NCBI RefSeq assembly: GCF_900108335.1
Contig: NZ_FNVT01000001.1
Span: forward strand, 186,001-250,000
Length of the DNA stretch: 64,000 nucleotides
Source of the DNA: Nonomuraea solani
Lineage (GTDB): Bacteria; Actinomycetota; Actinomycetes; Streptosporangiales; Streptosporangiaceae
Direction: 5' to 3'
Shown: piece after piece, positions 25,381 through 35,273 of the stretch
How positions within the stretch are numbered: the stretch's first letter is position 1
Layout of the letters: each line of letters starts with the position of its first letter
Position numbers and translations under genes: made by a program
The notes under the pieces: model-generated
Told to the model about the DNA's origin: nothing
What the model saw: the letters and a program-made list of their open reading frames with translations, nothing else
The model's database searches: none

Positions 25381-26363
25381 TTGCCGAGCCCCAGCTCACC
25401 CAGGATCGCGGTGACCTGTGTGCGCTGCTCGGCCAGGACCTTGCCGAACTCCGCGCCCGGCTTCCAGTCCTCGGTCCAGTTGTTGCGTTCGAGGACCTTC
25501 TTCCAGCACGTCGTCTGGCGCACCTTGTCGAGCAGGCCGACCACCTCCTGCTGCTGCTCCTTCGACAGCCCGGCCGGCGCCAGCACGCCGGCCAGCGTGG
25601 AGATCGCCTCCTCGCCCAGCCCGAGCTCCTTCATCGTGGGGGCGTCGATGCCGTTGACCCGCTGCGCGGAGTCGACGGCCAGCACCCGCAGCTCGCCCGC
25701 CTCGATCTGCGGCCGCAGCTCGGCCACGGTGTCCACGCCGATCGTAGCGGCGCCGCTGAGCAGCAGGTTCAGGGACTCGCCGCCGCCCGCGGTGGGCACG
25801 AAGTTGATGTCCTTGGCCTCCAGGCCCTTGCTCTTGGCCATCGCCGCCACCGTCATGTGGCCGGGCGCGCCGAGCGAGCCGCCCGTCCACTTGATGCTCT
25901 GCGGCTTGGCCTTCATCGCGTCGAGCAGCGCGTTCAGATCCTGGTACGACGACTTCTTCGGCACCACGAAGGCGCTCGGCCCCCGGCTCAGCCCCGCCAC
26001 CGGAGTCAGCGTGGCCAGGTCGACCGGCGACTTGTTGTTCACGATGCCGCCCAGCATGGTCACGCTGTCCATGACCATGAGCTGGTAGGGGTCGCCCTGC
26101 CGCTTGACGAACTGGGCCAGCCCGATCGTGCCGCCCGCGCCCGGCACGTTGGTCACCGTGGCGTCCACGTCGGCGACCTTGCACTCGCTGAGCGCGCTGG
26201 CGATGCCCCGGGCCCGGGTGTCCCAGCCGCCGCCGGGGCTGCCCGGCGCCATGATCGACAGGGCCTTGCTCGGGTAGGTGCCGCCCGCGTCGGCGCTCTC
26301 GCCCACGGCACAGCCGGTGAGCGAGACGGCCACCGCGAGGGCGGCGACCAATTTGATCTTCAT
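25377..26363 (-). CDS. tctC: TctC-type solute-binding lipoprotein
   Basis: A 328-residue extracytoplasmic binding protein. The signal peptide ends in the lipobox LTGC with Cys18 as lipidation site. The mature part begins with the TctC pattern YPSKALSIMAPGSPGGGWDTRARGIASAL and continues with VTNVPGAGGTIGLAQFVKRQGDPYQLMVMD. Such proteins bind di- or tricarboxylates or aromatic acids. The ligand here is unknown, but co-transcription with a hydrolase suggests an acid released from an ester. Its start overlaps the hydrolase stop (ATGA). Confidence 0.9.
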   Translation of the reverse strand: MKIKLVAALAVAVSLTGCAVGESADAGGTYPSKALSIMAPGSPGGGWDTRARGIASALSECKVADVDATVTNVPGAGGTIGLAQFVKRQGDPYQLMVMDSVTMLGGIVNNKSPVDLATLTPVAGLSRGPSAFVVPKKSSYQDLNALLDAMKAKPQSIKWTGGSLGAPGHMTVAAMAKSKGLEAKDINFVPTAGGGESLNLLLSGAATIGVDTVAELRPQIEAGELRVLAVDSAQRVNGIDAPTMKELGLGEEAISTLAGVLAPAGLSKEQQQEVVGLLDKVRQTTCWKKVLERNNWTEDWKPGAEFGKVLAEQRTQVTAILGELGLGK

Positions 26364-27208
26364 GATGACTCCCGGGGGGTGAGGATCGAAGCGAAGAAGT
26401 CCTTGACCGGCTCGAGCACCCGCATCGGGTCGTGGCCCACGCCCGGCACGACGTCGAACCGCACGTCGATGCCGTGCTCCGCGTAGTTGTCGCGCAGCGC
26501 CGTCAGCCGCGCGACACGTGTGACGCCGTGGGTGTCGGCGCCGTCCATCCAGTTGGAGTCGCCCTGGTTGTTGATCTCCCAGGTCTCCACGTCGGCACTG
26601 CCCACGACCATCTGCACCGGCACCTCACGCAGCTCGGCCACCCTCGGGGCGCAGCCGAACTCCTCCTCGAACCCCTTCAGCCCGATCCACCACGGGCTGT
26701 TCTGGTCGATGTACGTTATGCGCCCTGGTGCACCAATCGACAATCCGGCGAGCCGGTCGGGGTGCAGGTAGGCGAACCGGTGCACGAACTGGCCGCCGCC
26801 GGAGAACCCGTGCAGCAGGAACCGCTCGGCCCGTACGTTGAAGCGCTCGCCCACCTCGTCGACGATGGCCAGCAGGGCGTGGTCGAAGCGGATGTCGCCG
26901 TACCGGAGGAACTTGAAGCCGTGCAGGTCGTCGGGGTCGTCGCCGATACCGGCGGGGAAGAGCGGGGCCAGCACCACGCAGTCGTGCTCCTCGGCCCACG
27001 CGGCGAAGTTGTCGCGGTACTGCGGGCCGCGCCGGCCCGTCCCGTGCTGCAGCACGGCGAGCGGCAGGGGGGCGCCGTCCGGGTCGTGCGCGGAAGGGAC
27101 GTACAAGCAGTAAGAGAATCTCTGGTCGTATCTCGACGCGAAGACGGTCGTAGCGCCCGCCGAATAGAAGCCGGTCGGATGCTTGACCACGTGCAGTACC
27201 TCAGCCAT
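26360..27208 (-). CDS. Alpha/beta hydrolase (esterase or depolymerase-like)
   Basis: A 282-residue alpha/beta hydrolase. LAVLQHGTGRRG is the oxyanion segment, HGFSGGGQF (about residues 137-145) the nucleophile elbow with its Ser, and GVGHDPM near the C-terminus holds the catalytic His. The closest family feel is the PHB-depolymerase/feruloyl-esterase-like group. No signal peptide is seen, so it acts in the cytoplasm. It heads the tct operon, so a plausible role is hydrolysis of an imported carboxylate ester or amide. There is no good ribosome-binding site at the ATG at 27208. Confidence 0.8.
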   Translation of the reverse strand: MAEVLHVVKHPTGFYSAGATTVFASRYDQRFSYCLYVPSAHDPDGAPLPLAVLQHGTGRRGPQYRDNFAAWAEEHDCVVLAPLFPAGIGDDPDDLHGFKFLRYGDIRFDHALLAIVDEVGERFNVRAERFLLHGFSGGGQFVHRFAYLHPDRLAGLSIGAPGRITYIDQNSPWWIGLKGFEEEFGCAPRVAELREVPVQMVVGSADVETWEINNQGDSNWMDGADTHGVTRVARLTALRDNYAEHGIDVRFDVVPGVGHDPMRVLEPVKDFFASILTPRESS

Positions 27209-27236
27209 GCCGCCACAGCCTGCGCAAACACCGGTT

Positions 27237-27265
27237 TCTCCACAAGGAGATTGCCGCGAACGCGG
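27237..27265. promoter_or_regulatory. Two palindromes in hydrolase/ArsR divergent region
   Basis: TCTCC-ACAA-GGAGA (27237-27250) and CCGCG-AA-CGCGG (27254-27265) are adjacent perfect dyads in the 68-bp gap between the divergent genes. They are candidate binding sites for the ArsR-type regulator. A TAATCT -10 hexamer (27266-27271) follows and would give a leaderless regulator mRNA starting near the GTG at 27277. Confidence 0.45.
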
Positions 27266-27276
27266 TAATCTGCAGG

Positions 27277-28344
27277 GTGGCCGTCACGCTCCTCCTCGAC
27301 TCACCCGGCACCGGAACCGTCGCCGTGCAGCAGTCGCCCCTGGCCGAGCTGTGCGCCTGCCTGCACGTGTTCGACGAGCCCGGGCACCACCCGGCCAGCG
27401 CGGCGTGGGTGGCCAGGGCGCACGCCGAGCTGGACACCGCGCTGCTGGCCACGGCCATCGTCTGGGGGCCGCTCTGGGGCGCCTTCCGCGCCCGCTACCT
27501 GCTGCCGCTGTCCGCCGGGCCCAGGCGCACGCTGGCCGACGAGCTGCGCGAGGTGGCCGCGCTGCCCATCGGCGACTTCGTCGCGATGACCGTGCAGGCG
27601 CTGATCGGCAAGAACGACACCGAGCTGACGCCCAGGCTCGGCGACGAGGTGCTGCACCGGCTGCGGCTGATCTCCTCCAGCCGCATGGAGATCGGCGCCC
27701 GGCTGCGCGCCGATCCCGAGGGCGTACGCGGCGAGCTGCTCGACTTCCTGGCCGCCTTCGCCGCCACGGCCTTCGACGCCGAGTGGCCCGCGCTGCGCCG
27801 CGCCCTCGACCACGACGGCGCGCTACGGGAGCGCGACCTGCGCAGGAAGGGCACGCTCGCGCTGGCCGACTTCCCGACGGCTTCCATCGCCGGCGCCTCG
27901 GAGGGGCGGCTGCGCCTGGTGTTCGACAAGCTCTACAGCGCCACCGCCCGCGTCGACGATGGCCGTCCCTGCCTGCTCGTCCCGACCGTGCACGGCAGCC
28001 CGCACTTCGTGATCAAGCACTATCCCGGCTATCCGGTCGTCATCCAGTACAGCGCCGACGACGCCACCACGCCGACCCTGGAGACCGCCAGGCGCCGGCT
28101 CGCCGCCCTCCAGGACCCCACGAGGCTCCGGCTCTGCTACGCCATTCTGCGCAACCCGGTCGCCACCGCCGAGCTGGCCACCCAGCTCGGCATGACCGCC
28201 CCGCAGGTCTCCCGGCACCTGAGGCGGCTCAGGGAGGCCCAGCTCGTTCACACCCACCGGCGCGGCTCGGTCGTCTACTACCAGCTCGACGCCGGCGCCA
28301 TCGAACGCCTCGGCCCCGACCTGCTCTCCGTCCTCTACCGCTGA
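27277..28344 (+). CDS. ArsR-type HTH regulator with large N-terminal domain
   Basis: A 355-residue protein. The N-terminal 260 residues resemble the uncharacterised DUF5937-type domain found in front of ArsR helices in actinobacteria (SPLAELCACLHVFDEPGHHPASAAWV). A C-terminal winged helix follows (RRRLAALQDPTRLRLCYAILRNPVATAELATQLGMTAPQVSRHLRRLREAQLVHTHRRGSVVYYQL, about 272-336). No metal-binding Cys cluster like that of ArsR or SmtB is evident, so the ligand is more likely organic. It is divergent from the hydrolase-tct operon, which it probably controls. Confidence 0.8.
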   Translation: MAVTLLLDSPGTGTVAVQQSPLAELCACLHVFDEPGHHPASAAWVARAHAELDTALLATAIVWGPLWGAFRARYLLPLSAGPRRTLADELREVAALPIGDFVAMTVQALIGKNDTELTPRLGDEVLHRLRLISSSRMEIGARLRADPEGVRGELLDFLAAFAATAFDAEWPALRRALDHDGALRERDLRRKGTLALADFPTASIAGASEGRLRLVFDKLYSATARVDDGRPCLLVPTVHGSPHFVIKHYPGYPVVIQYSADDATTPTLETARRRLAALQDPTRLRLCYAILRNPVATAELATQLGMTAPQVSRHLRRLREAQLVHTHRRGSVVYYQLDAGAIERLGPDLLSVLYR

Positions 28345-28400
28345 GGGCCTGTACCGCTGAGGGGCCTCTGCCGTTGGGGGCCTCTGCCGCTGGAAGCCGG

Positions 28401-28880
28401 TCAGCCGCCGCTCTGGGCGGGCGAGGGTGAGGCGGGCGGCGGGGTGGCCGGGGCGGGCATGCCGGGGAAGGCCGCCGGCTGGGCCGGCTGGAAGGCGTAG
28501 GAGCGCGCGACCGCCTCCTGCATGGCCAGCGCGGCGTAACGGCGCAGCGCCGCGTCCTGCGCCGCCACCAGCTCCAGGTAGGCGGCCATCACGCCGCTCT
28601 CCAGGTGCACCGCCAGCTTGACGGCCAGCGCGGCGCCGGAGGGGAGGAACGGCAGCGCGTAGGAGGCGTCGGGCTCGGCCGGCTTGCCGCCCCGCGCCGT
28701 GATGTAGGCCCGCAACTGGTCGCGGCTGGCCCGGTGCTCGTCGAAGGCCGCCGAGATCCGGGCCCGCAACGTCCCCGACGTGCGCGCCCCGAGGATCCCG
28801 TACGCGAACAGCGCCGCGTGCTCGGCCGCCAGCGCCTTGCGCAGCTTCTCGACGTCGTCGGCCGCCCCCCGCGCGCTCAC
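28401..28880 (-). CDS. DUF4439 ferritin-like protein
   Basis: A 159-residue protein with a four-helix DUF4439 domain: LRKALAAEHAALFAYGILGAR, ISAAFDEHRASRDQLRAYI, LAVKLAVHLESGVMAAYLELVAAQDAALR and MQEAVARSYAF. A Pro/Ala/Ser-rich tail follows. Glu and His residues occur at ferritin-like spacing (EHAALFAY, DEHRASRD), but metal binding is unproven. It overlaps the preceding lipoprotein gene (GTGA), so the two are co-translated. It is divergent from rimP. Confidence 0.8.
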   Translation of the reverse strand: MSARGAADDVEKLRKALAAEHAALFAYGILGARTSGTLRARISAAFDEHRASRDQLRAYITARGGKPAEPDASYALPFLPSGAALAVKLAVHLESGVMAAYLELVAAQDAALRRYAALAMQEAVARSYAFQPAQPAAFPGMPAPATPPPASPSPAQSGG

Positions 28881-29392
28881 AGCGACCTCGGCAGGGCGAG
28901 CGCGTGGGCGGCCTCGCAGGCGCCGATGCTGGCGATGAGCTGGGCCAGCCCCGGCGAGACGGCGGCGAGCTGGCGCGGCCGCCGGGCCGCCGCCTTGCGC
29001 TCGACCTCGCGCAGCCGCGACAACGACGCCTTCGGGGTGACGGACGGCGAAGGCTTGGGCGACGAGGGCGCCGGGGTCAGGGTCACGTGTTTGCGCAACT
29101 CGTTCAGGTGGGCCTGGTGACGGTCGCGGAACGGGACGAGCTTGCCCTTGCCGCCGTCGATCAGGGACGCGTAGAGCGCGATCGTGCGCTCCTTCTCGGC
29201 GATCAGCTCCTTCAGCAGCAGCGTCTCGGGGGAGTCCGTGGCCCGGGCGGGCGGCTCGGCGGGGCCGGACGCGCTGCAGGCGGTGAGAGCCGCCGCTCCG
29301 CCCGCCAGCAGGGTCCGCCGGGACAGGTGACGCGGGCGCACGGGCTTGGACCTCCAGTGACGGTGCGGCAGGCCGACGAGAAACCCGCCCAT
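28877..29392 (-). CDS. Tat-dependent lipoprotein, DUF4439 partner
   Basis: A 171-residue protein. The N-terminus has a twin-arginine region (LSRRTLLAGGAAALTAC, about residues 23-39) with a lipobox-like LTAC, so a Tat-exported lipoprotein is predicted. The mature part has a helix with LLLKELIAEKERTIALYASLI and HQAHLNELRKHV, a Pro/Ser-rich linker, and a C-terminal helix ending HALALP. It appears to be a degenerate ferritin-like domain. Together with the following DUF4439 gene it forms a conserved-looking two-gene unit of unknown role at the cell surface. Confidence 0.7.
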   Translation of the reverse strand: MGGFLVGLPHRHWRSKPVRPRHLSRRTLLAGGAAALTACSASGPAEPPARATDSPETLLLKELIAEKERTIALYASLIDGGKGKLVPFRDRHQAHLNELRKHVTLTPAPSSPKPSPSVTPKASLSRLREVERKAAARRPRQLAAVSPGLAQLIASIGACEAAHALALPRSL

Positions 29393-29652
29393 CGGAGCGC
29401 CGCTCGGCGGCCGTGCCCGATCGACGCCGTCACGGCGGAACGCCGGGCGGCTTTCTCATCGGTAGCATCGTACGGGCTCGTGCCCGGGATCGCTCTCAGG
29501 CGACGCTCCGCCATTCGACCGTGACGAGTGGCGCTCTTTCCGTGCCCTCATACGGATAGGGTGTCAACTGTCGTCGCTGGCTGAGCGGCCAGACGGCGGA
29601 GAGCCCGAGGCGAGGTCCGCCCGGCTGAGACATGACAATAGGGGAGGTCGAT

Positions 29653-30147
29653 ATGGGCAGCGCATCACCCCGCGACCACCTGATGAAGCTCCTGGAGCCC
29701 GTGGTCAGCGCGGAGGGCCTCGACCTGGAGGACATCACGGTCACCCAGGCAGGAAAGAGACGGTTGCTTCGTGTGGTCGTCGACCGTGACGGCGGGGTGA
29801 GCCTCGACGACGTCGCCGACGTGAGCCAGGCGGTCTCCACGGCCCTGGACGACGACGATGTGATGGGCCAGGCGGCTTACACGCTTGAGGTCTCCTCGCC
29901 GGGCGTCGATCGCCCGCTCACCGAGCCGCGCCACTGGCGCCGTGCCGCCAAGCGGCTGGTGAAGGCGGAGCTGAAGAACGGCGCCGTGGTCGAAGGCCGC
30001 GTCATGGGCGCCGACGAGAGCGGCGTCGACCTCGACGTCGCGGGCGCGGCACACAGGCTTGGTTACGAAGACCTGACCCGGGGACGGGTACAGGTGGAGT
30101 TCCGCCGGATCGACGACGCTGACGACGTCGACGGCGACGAAGGCTAA
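29653..30147 (+). CDS. rimP: Ribosome maturation factor RimP
   Basis: A 164-residue RimP, needed for 30S subunit assembly. The N-terminal alpha/beta domain has LLEPVVSAEGLDLEDITVTQAGKRRLLRVVVDRDGGVSLDD and YTLEVSSPGVDRPL, then a C-terminal SH3-like beta-barrel (VEGRVMGADESGVDLDV). The ATG at 29653 has GGGGAGG at 5-nt spacing; the upstream in-frame ATG at 29632 lacks one. It is the first gene of rimP-nusA-ylxR-infB; nusA begins 12 bp after its stop. Confidence 0.93.
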   Translation: MGSASPRDHLMKLLEPVVSAEGLDLEDITVTQAGKRRLLRVVVDRDGGVSLDDVADVSQAVSTALDDDDVMGQAAYTLEVSSPGVDRPLTEPRHWRRAAKRLVKAELKNGAVVEGRVMGADESGVDLDVAGAAHRLGYEDLTRGRVQVEFRRIDDADDVDGDEG

Positions 30148-30159
30148 GGGGGAGCCGTC

Positions 30160-31164
30160 GTGGACATCGACATGAGCGTCCTGCGCAGCCTCGAGCGGGA
30201 AAAGGACATCTCCTTCGACCTGGTCGTCAAGGCGATCGAGGACGCGCTGCTGATCGCGTACTTCCGGACCGAGGGCGCCGCCGACAAGGCGCGGGCCGAG
30301 CTCGACAGGAGCAGCGGCCACGTCACGATCCTGGCCGCGGAGCTCGACGAGGACGGCGAGATCGTCAGGGAGTTCGACGATACGCCCAACAACTTCAGCA
30401 GGATCGCCGCCACCACCGCCAAGCAGGTCATCCTGCAGCAGCTGCGCGACGCCGAAGACGAGATCAACTTCGGTGAGTTCGCCAGCCGCGAGGGCGAGCT
30501 GGTCTCCGGCGTGATCCAGCAGGGCAAGGACCCACGCGTGGTGCTGGTCGACCTCGGCAAGATCGAGGCCGTGCTGCCGCACGCCGAGCAGGTCCCCGGC
30601 GAGGAATACGTGCACGGCGAGCGCCTGCGCGTCTACGTGGTGCAGGTGAAGAAGGGCCACAAGGGCCCCTCGATCACCCTGTCGCGCACGCATCCCGGGC
30701 TGGTGAAGAAGCTGTTCGCGCTGGAGGTGCCGGAGATCGCCGACGGCACCGTGGAGATCGCGGCGGTGGCGCGCGAGGCCGGCCACCGTACGAAGATCGC
30801 GGTCAGGTCGCGCAAGCCGGGCGTCAACGCCAAGGGCGCGTGCATCGGCCCGATGGGCTCGCGCGTGCGCAACGTGATGACCGAGCTGCACGGCGAGAAG
30901 ATCGACATCATCGACTGGTCGGAGGACCCGGGCGAGTTCGTGGGGAATGCCCTGTCGCCCGCGCGCGTTTCCCACGTTGAGGTCCTCGATCTCGAGGGGC
31001 GCGTGGCGAGGGTGACCGTTCCCGACTACCAGCTCTCGCTGGCCATCGGGAAAGAGGGGCAGAACGCCCGGCTCGCCGCGCGACTGACCGGATGGCGGAT
31101 CGACATCCGGCCCGATACACAAGCCGAGGACGCCGCCGGTTCCGTAGATGCGTCAACACGGTAA
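30160..31164 (+). CDS. nusA: Transcription termination/antitermination factor NusA
   Basis: A 334-residue NusA of the short actinobacterial form without C-terminal acidic repeats. In order: an RNA-polymerase-binding N-terminal domain (about 1-120), an S1 domain ([29 protein letters not shown]) and two KH domains with [18 protein letters not shown] and [18 protein letters not shown]. The GTG start has AAGGGGGAG upstream. Its end overlaps ylxR by 17 bp. Confidence 0.95.
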   Translation: MDIDMSVLRSLEREKDISFDLVVKAIEDALLIAYFRTEGAADKARAELDRSSGHVTILAAELDEDGEIVREFDDTPNNFSRIAATTAKQVILQQLRDAEDEINFGEFASREGELVSGVIQQGKDPRVVLVDLGKIEAVLPHAEQVPGEEYVHGERLRVYVVQVKKGHKGPSITLSRTHPGLVKKLFALEVPEIADGTVEIAAVAREAGHRTKIAVRSRKPGVNAKGACIGPMGSRVRNVMTELHGEKIDIIDWSEDPGEFVGNALSPARVSHVEVLDLEGRVARVTVPDYQLSLAIGKEGQNARLAARLTGWRIDIRPDTQAEDAAGSVDASTR

Positions 31165-31447
31165 GCTGGAATATGGTGGCCAAGCGGTCCCACAGCGCAC
31201 CTGTGTGGGCTGCAGGGTTCGCACGGCTAAGTCCGAGCTGCTCCGCCTGGTGCGGGTCGAGGACTCCATAGTCCCTGACCTGCGCGGACGACTCCCAGGC
31301 CGAGGTGCATCACTGCATCCGGCCTTGAGCTGTCTGGAGCTCGCCGAGCGTCGCCGAGCGTTTCCGCGCGCGTTCCGCGTAGCGGGGCCGCTTGACGTGT
31401 CGCCCGTGCGGGCGCACTTGGAGGGGGAACCACGAAATGTCATGTAG
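31148..31447 (+). CDS. ylxR: YlxR/RnpM family RNA-binding protein
   Basis: A 99-residue DUF448 protein. [21 protein letters not shown] and [27 protein letters not shown] are the family signature. YlxR (RnpM) binds RNase P RNA in Bacillus and is almost always located between nusA and infB, as here. The annotated ATG gives a 14-residue leader before the conserved core; no other start codon is suitably placed. Confidence 0.88.
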   Translation: MRQHGKLEYGGQAVPQRTCVGCRVRTAKSELLRLVRVEDSIVPDLRGRLPGRGASLHPALSCLELAERRRAFPRAFRVAGPLDVSPVRAHLEGEPRNVM

Positions 31448-31573
31448 GACGCCGAGTTGATGGGCGGAGTCAGATTGCTATGAGCGCCTGATGAGCACGC
31501 GGCGATGAAGACGTCAAGGTAGCGACGGTCCGGACGGCATTAGCCAGCCTCCCGGGCCGAGTAAGGGAGTGCA

Positions 31574-34500
31574 GTGGCGAAGGTCCGGGTATACGAGCTC
31601 GCTAAGGAGTTCGGCGTAGAGAGCAAGGTCGTCATGGCCAAGCTCCAAGAGATGGGGGAGTTCGTCCGTTCGGCGTCCTCCACCATCGAAGCGCCGGTGG
31701 TCCGCAGGCTCACCGAAGCTCTGGGCGCATCCAAGGGTGGGCCCTCTAGGGGCGGCGGACAGCCGTCCAACAAGCCGCAGCCGCCAAGGGCTGCTCCTCG
31801 GCCGGCGGACAGCCAGGCCGGAAACGGCGCCGGTCAGGCGCCCCTGCCCGGTCCTCCGCGGCCGGGTCCCAAGCCGGGTCCGCGTCCGAGCCCCGGTGCT
31901 CCTGCCGGCGGTCCGGCGAGTTCCGGTGGTCCCGCGACCTCCGGTGGTCCCGCGAGTTCCGGCGGCGCCGGCTCCGGCGGTCCCGCCGCGCAGCCGCGTC
32001 CGCCGGTGGCGATGCCGCACCAGCAGCCCCAGCAGCAGCCTGAGGCCGCTCGCGGCGAGACGTCCGGCGCCCCGCAGGCGCGTTTCGAGAGTGGCGCCGG
32101 CGCGCCCGCTCGCCCGGCGGCGCCGGGCCCGCGGCCCGGCCCCAGCGCCCGTCCGGGTCCCAAGCCCGGGCCCGCGCCCCGTCCAGGGCCCTCGGACCGT
32201 GGCGGTGACCGTGACCGTGGCGGCGACCGTGGCGGCGACCGCGGCGGCTCCACTCAGGCGCCGCGTCCCGGTGCCCCTTCCGGTGGCGGCCCGCGTCCCG
32301 GTCCCGGCCCCAAGCCGGGTCCGCGCGGCCCGCGTCCCGGTAACAACCCGTTCTCGTCCAACGCCAGCGGCATGGGCCAGTCCCGTCCGCCGCGCCAGGG
32401 TGGCAACCGCGATGGCGGTGGCGGCCCCGGTCAGCGTGAGCGTCGTGACGGCCCGCCGCGCGACGGCGCGATGCCGCGCCCGCCGCAGGGCCGTGGCGGT
32501 GGCGAGGGCAGGCCGGGCAGCGCCGGTCCGCGTCCGGGTCCGCCCGGTGCGGGCGGTCCGCGTCCGGGTCCCGGCGCCGGTGGCCCGCGTCCCGGTGGTC
32601 CGCGTCCCAACCCGATGATGATGCCCCAGGGTCGTCCCGCCGGTCCCGGCGGTGGCGGCGGCGGTGGCGGTCGTCCCGGCGGCGGTGGCGGCGGTGGCCG
32701 TCCCGGCGGCGGTGGCGGCGGTGGCCGTCCCGGTGGTGGCGGTGGCGGTCGTCCCGGTGGCGGTGGCGGCGGGTTCGCCGGTCGCCCGGGTGGCGGCGGC
32801 ACCGGTCAGCGCACCGGCACCGGTGGTCCCGGCGGCGGTGGCGGCGGCTTCGGCGGTCGTCCCGGCGGCGGAGGCCGTGGCCGTGGCGGCGGCACCGCGG
32901 GAGCCTTCGGGCGTCCCGGTGGCCGTCCCGCGCGTGGCCGTAAGTCGAAGCGTCAGAGGCGCCAGGAGTTCGACAACATGTCGGCGCCGGCGATCGGCGG
33001 CGTGCAGGTCGCTCGTGGCAACGGCGCGACGATCCGCCTTCCGCGCGGCGCGTCGCTGTCCGACTTCGCCGACCGCATCGGCGCGAACCCCGCCTCGCTC
33101 GTGCAGATCATGCTGCACCTCGGCGAGATGGTGACCGCGACGCAGTCGGTCAACGAGGAGACGCTGCAGCTTCTCGGCCAGGAGCTCGACTACGACATCC
33201 AGGTCGTCAGCCCGGAGGAGGAGGACCGCGAGCTTCTCGAGGCCTTCGACATCGAGTTCGGCGAGGACGAGGGCGACGAGGCCGACCTGGCCGCGCGTCC
33301 GCCGGTCGTGACCGTCATGGGTCACGTCGACCACGGTAAGACCAAGCTGCTCGACGCCATCCGCAAGACCAACGTGGTGGCGCGCGAGGCCGGTGGCATC
33401 ACCCAGCACATCGGTGCCTACCAGGTCTCCGCCGAGCACGAGGGCGAAGAGCGCAAGATCACCTTCATCGACACCCCGGGTCACGAGGCGTTCACCGCCA
33501 TGCGTGCCCGAGGCGCGAAGTCGACCGACATCGCGGTGCTGGTGGTCGCGGCCGACGACGGCGTGAAGCCGCAGACGATCGAGGCGCTCAACCACGCCCA
33601 GGCGGCCGACGTGCCGATCGTGGTCGCGGTCAACAAGGTCGACAAGGAGGGCGCCGACCCGAACAAGGTGCGGGCCCAGCTCACCGAATACGGCCTGGTG
33701 GCCGAGGAGTACGGCGGCTCGACGCTGTTCGTCGACATCTCGGCGAAGAACGGCACGGGCATCGACCAGCTCCTCGAGGCGATCGTGCTGACCGCCGACG
33801 CCGAGCTCGACCTGCGCGCCAACCCGACGATGGACGCTCAGGGCATCGCGATCGAGGCACACCTCGACAAGGGCCGTGGCCCGGTCGCGACCGTCCTGGT
33901 CCAGCGCGGCACGCTGCGCGTCGGCGACTCGATCGTGTGTGGCGAGGCCTTCGGCCGCGTCCGCGCGATGCTCGACGACACCGGCGAGGCGGTCGAGGAG
34001 GCCACGCCTTCGCGTCCGGTCCTGGTCATGGGTCTGACGGCCGTGCCGAGCGCCGGTGACAACTTCATCGTCGTCACCGACGACCGGATGGCCCGCCAGA
34101 TCGCCCAGCAGCGCGCGGCGCGCAAGCGCAGCGCCGACATGGCGAAGTCGAGCCGTCGCCGCACCCTCGAAGAGCTGTTCAGCGACCTTGAGAAGGGTCG
34201 CGTCGACGAGCTCAAGCTCATCATCAAGGGTGACGTGTCCGGTTCGGTGGAGGCCCTGGAAGACGCTCTGCTCAAGATCGACGTCGGCGACGAGGTCAGG
34301 CTCCGTGTCCTGCACCGCGCGGTCGGCGCCATCACCGAATATGACGTCAACCTGGCCGTCGCCGACGACAACGCGGTGATCATCGGCTTCAACGTCCGGC
34401 CTGAGCCCCGGGCGCGCGACCTCGCCGAGCGCGAGGGCGTCGACATCCGCTACTACTCGGTCATCTACCAGGCGATCGAGGAAATCGAAGCGGCGCTCAA

Positions 34501-34819
34501 GGGCATGCTCAAGCCCGAGTTCGAAGAGGTCCAGATGGGCACCGCCGAAGTCCGCGAGGTCTTCAAGGTGCCGAAGATCGGCAACGTGGCCGGTTCGCTG
34601 GTCCGCTCCGGTCTGATCGTCCGCAACAGCAAGGCCAGGATCATCCGCGACGGCGTCGTCATCGCGGACAACCTGACCGTCTCGTCCCTGCGTCGCTTCA
34701 AGGATGACGCGACCGAGGTCCGCGAGGGCTTCGAGTGCGGCATCGGTGTCGGTTACAACGACATCCGGATCGACGACGTGATCGAGACGTTCGAAATGCG
34801 GGAGAAGCCGCGCGCGTAA
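31574..34819 (+). CDS. infB: Translation initiation factor IF-2
   Basis: A 1081-residue IF-2. The N-terminal IF2_N helix bundle ([31 protein letters not shown]) is followed by a very long low-complexity linker (about residues 55-450) rich in Gly, Pro and Arg with PRPG and GGGGG/RPGG repeats. A second IF2_N-like domain (about 490-540) precedes the GTPase domain, whose P-loop GHVDHGKT is at residues 583-590, with DTPGHEAF and NKVD. Domains II-IV end with [23 protein letters not shown]. It positions initiator tRNA on the 30S subunit. The GTG at 31574 follows AAGGGAG. Confidence 0.95.
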   Translation: MAKVRVYELAKEFGVESKVVMAKLQEMGEFVRSASSTIEAPVVRRLTEALGASKGGPSRGGGQPSNKPQPPRAAPRPADSQAGNGAGQAPLPGPPRPGPKPGPRPSPGAPAGGPASSGGPATSGGPASSGGAGSGGPAAQPRPPVAMPHQQPQQQPEAARGETSGAPQARFESGAGAPARPAAPGPRPGPSARPGPKPGPAPRPGPSDRGGDRDRGGDRGGDRGGSTQAPRPGAPSGGGPRPGPGPKPGPRGPRPGNNPFSSNASGMGQSRPPRQGGNRDGGGGPGQRERRDGPPRDGAMPRPPQGRGGGEGRPGSAGPRPGPPGAGGPRPGPGAGGPRPGGPRPNPMMMPQGRPAGPGGGGGGGGRPGGGGGGGRPGGGGGGGRPGGGGGGRPGGGGGGFAGRPGGGGTGQRTGTGGPGGGGGGFGGRPGGGGRGRGGGTAGAFGRPGGRPARGRKSKRQRRQEFDNMSAPAIGGVQVARGNGATIRLPRGASLSDFADRIGANPASLVQIMLHLGEMVTATQSVNEETLQLLGQELDYDIQVVSPEEEDRELLEAFDIEFGEDEGDEADLAARPPVVTVMGHVDHGKTKLLDAIRKTNVVAREAGGITQHIGAYQVSAEHEGEERKITFIDTPGHEAFTAMRARGAKSTDIAVLVVAADDGVKPQTIEALNHAQAADVPIVVAVNKVDKEGADPNKVRAQLTEYGLVAEEYGGSTLFVDISAKNGTGIDQLLEAIVLTADAELDLRANPTMDAQGIAIEAHLDKGRGPVATVLVQRGTLRVGDSIVCGEAFGRVRAMLDDTGEAVEEATPSRPVLVMGLTAVPSAGDNFIVVTDDRMARQIAQQRAARKRSADMAKSSRRRTLEELFSDLEKGRVDELKLIIKGDVSGSVEALEDALLKIDVGDEVRLRVLHRAVGAITEYDVNLAVADDNAVIIGFNVRPEPRARDLAEREGVDIRYYSVIYQAIEEIEAALKGMLKPEFEEVQMGTAEVREVFKVPKIGNVAGSLVRSGLIVRNSKARIIRDGVVIADNLTVSSLRRFKDDATEVREGFECGIGVGYNDIRIDDVIETFEMREKPRA

Positions 34820-34829
34820 CACGCGGCCG

Positions 34830-34858
34830 GGCGCCCGGCGGGACATCCGCCGGGCGCC
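34830..34858. terminator. GC-rich hairpin after infB
   Basis: GGCGCCCGGCGG (34830-34841) pairs perfectly with CCGCCGGGCGCC (34847-34858) over a 5-nt GACAT loop. There is no T-run. It may end or process the rimP-infB transcript before the DUF503 gene, which starts 82 bp further on. Confidence 0.6.
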
Positions 34859-34939
34859 TCTCGCACGCCCTGGCCTGGTCCCCACCGCACCGGGCCGGTC
34901 GTGCATTCAGCACACCAGATCAAGCGGTGGTGACCAACG

Positions 34940-35236
34940 ATGTATGTGGGTGCTCTGACCCTGGACATCCTGCTCGGCGACGTCAGATCGCTGAAGCAGA
35001 AGCGCTCTGTCGTACGGCCGCTGATCGCCGAGTTGCAGCGCCGTTATCCCAGCATCGCGGTGGCTGAGACCGGCCTGCTGGATCTGCATCGCAGAGCGGA
35101 GGTCGGTATCGCGGTCGTTTCCGCCTCCGCGGGTAACTGCAAAGAGGTGATGGACGCCTGCGAACGCATGGTGGCCTTCCGCCCCGAGATCGAGCTGCTG
35201 TCGGCCCGGCATCGGCTCTACAACGACGAAGATTGA
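34940..35236 (+). CDS. DUF503 (YlxP-like) protein
   Basis: A 98-residue DUF503 protein: [29 protein letters not shown] and a C-terminal [16 protein letters not shown] are typical. Members are small ferredoxin-like-fold proteins found between infB and rbfA in many Gram-positives; ribosome-related action is inferred from context only. The next gene, rbfA, starts 37 bp downstream. Confidence 0.88.
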   Translation: MYVGALTLDILLGDVRSLKQKRSVVRPLIAELQRRYPSIAVAETGLLDLHRRAEVGIAVVSASAGNCKEVMDACERMVAFRPEIELLSARHRLYNDED

Positions 35237-35273
35237 ACGACTGCACGGCCACGTCGTGCGTGAGGGGGCAAAC

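Noticed and set aside
31622-34906. Long minus-strand frame opposite infB
   Set aside because: A shadow of the Gly/Pro/Arg-rich infB sequence; composition is Thr/Arg/Ala repeats and no family is visible.
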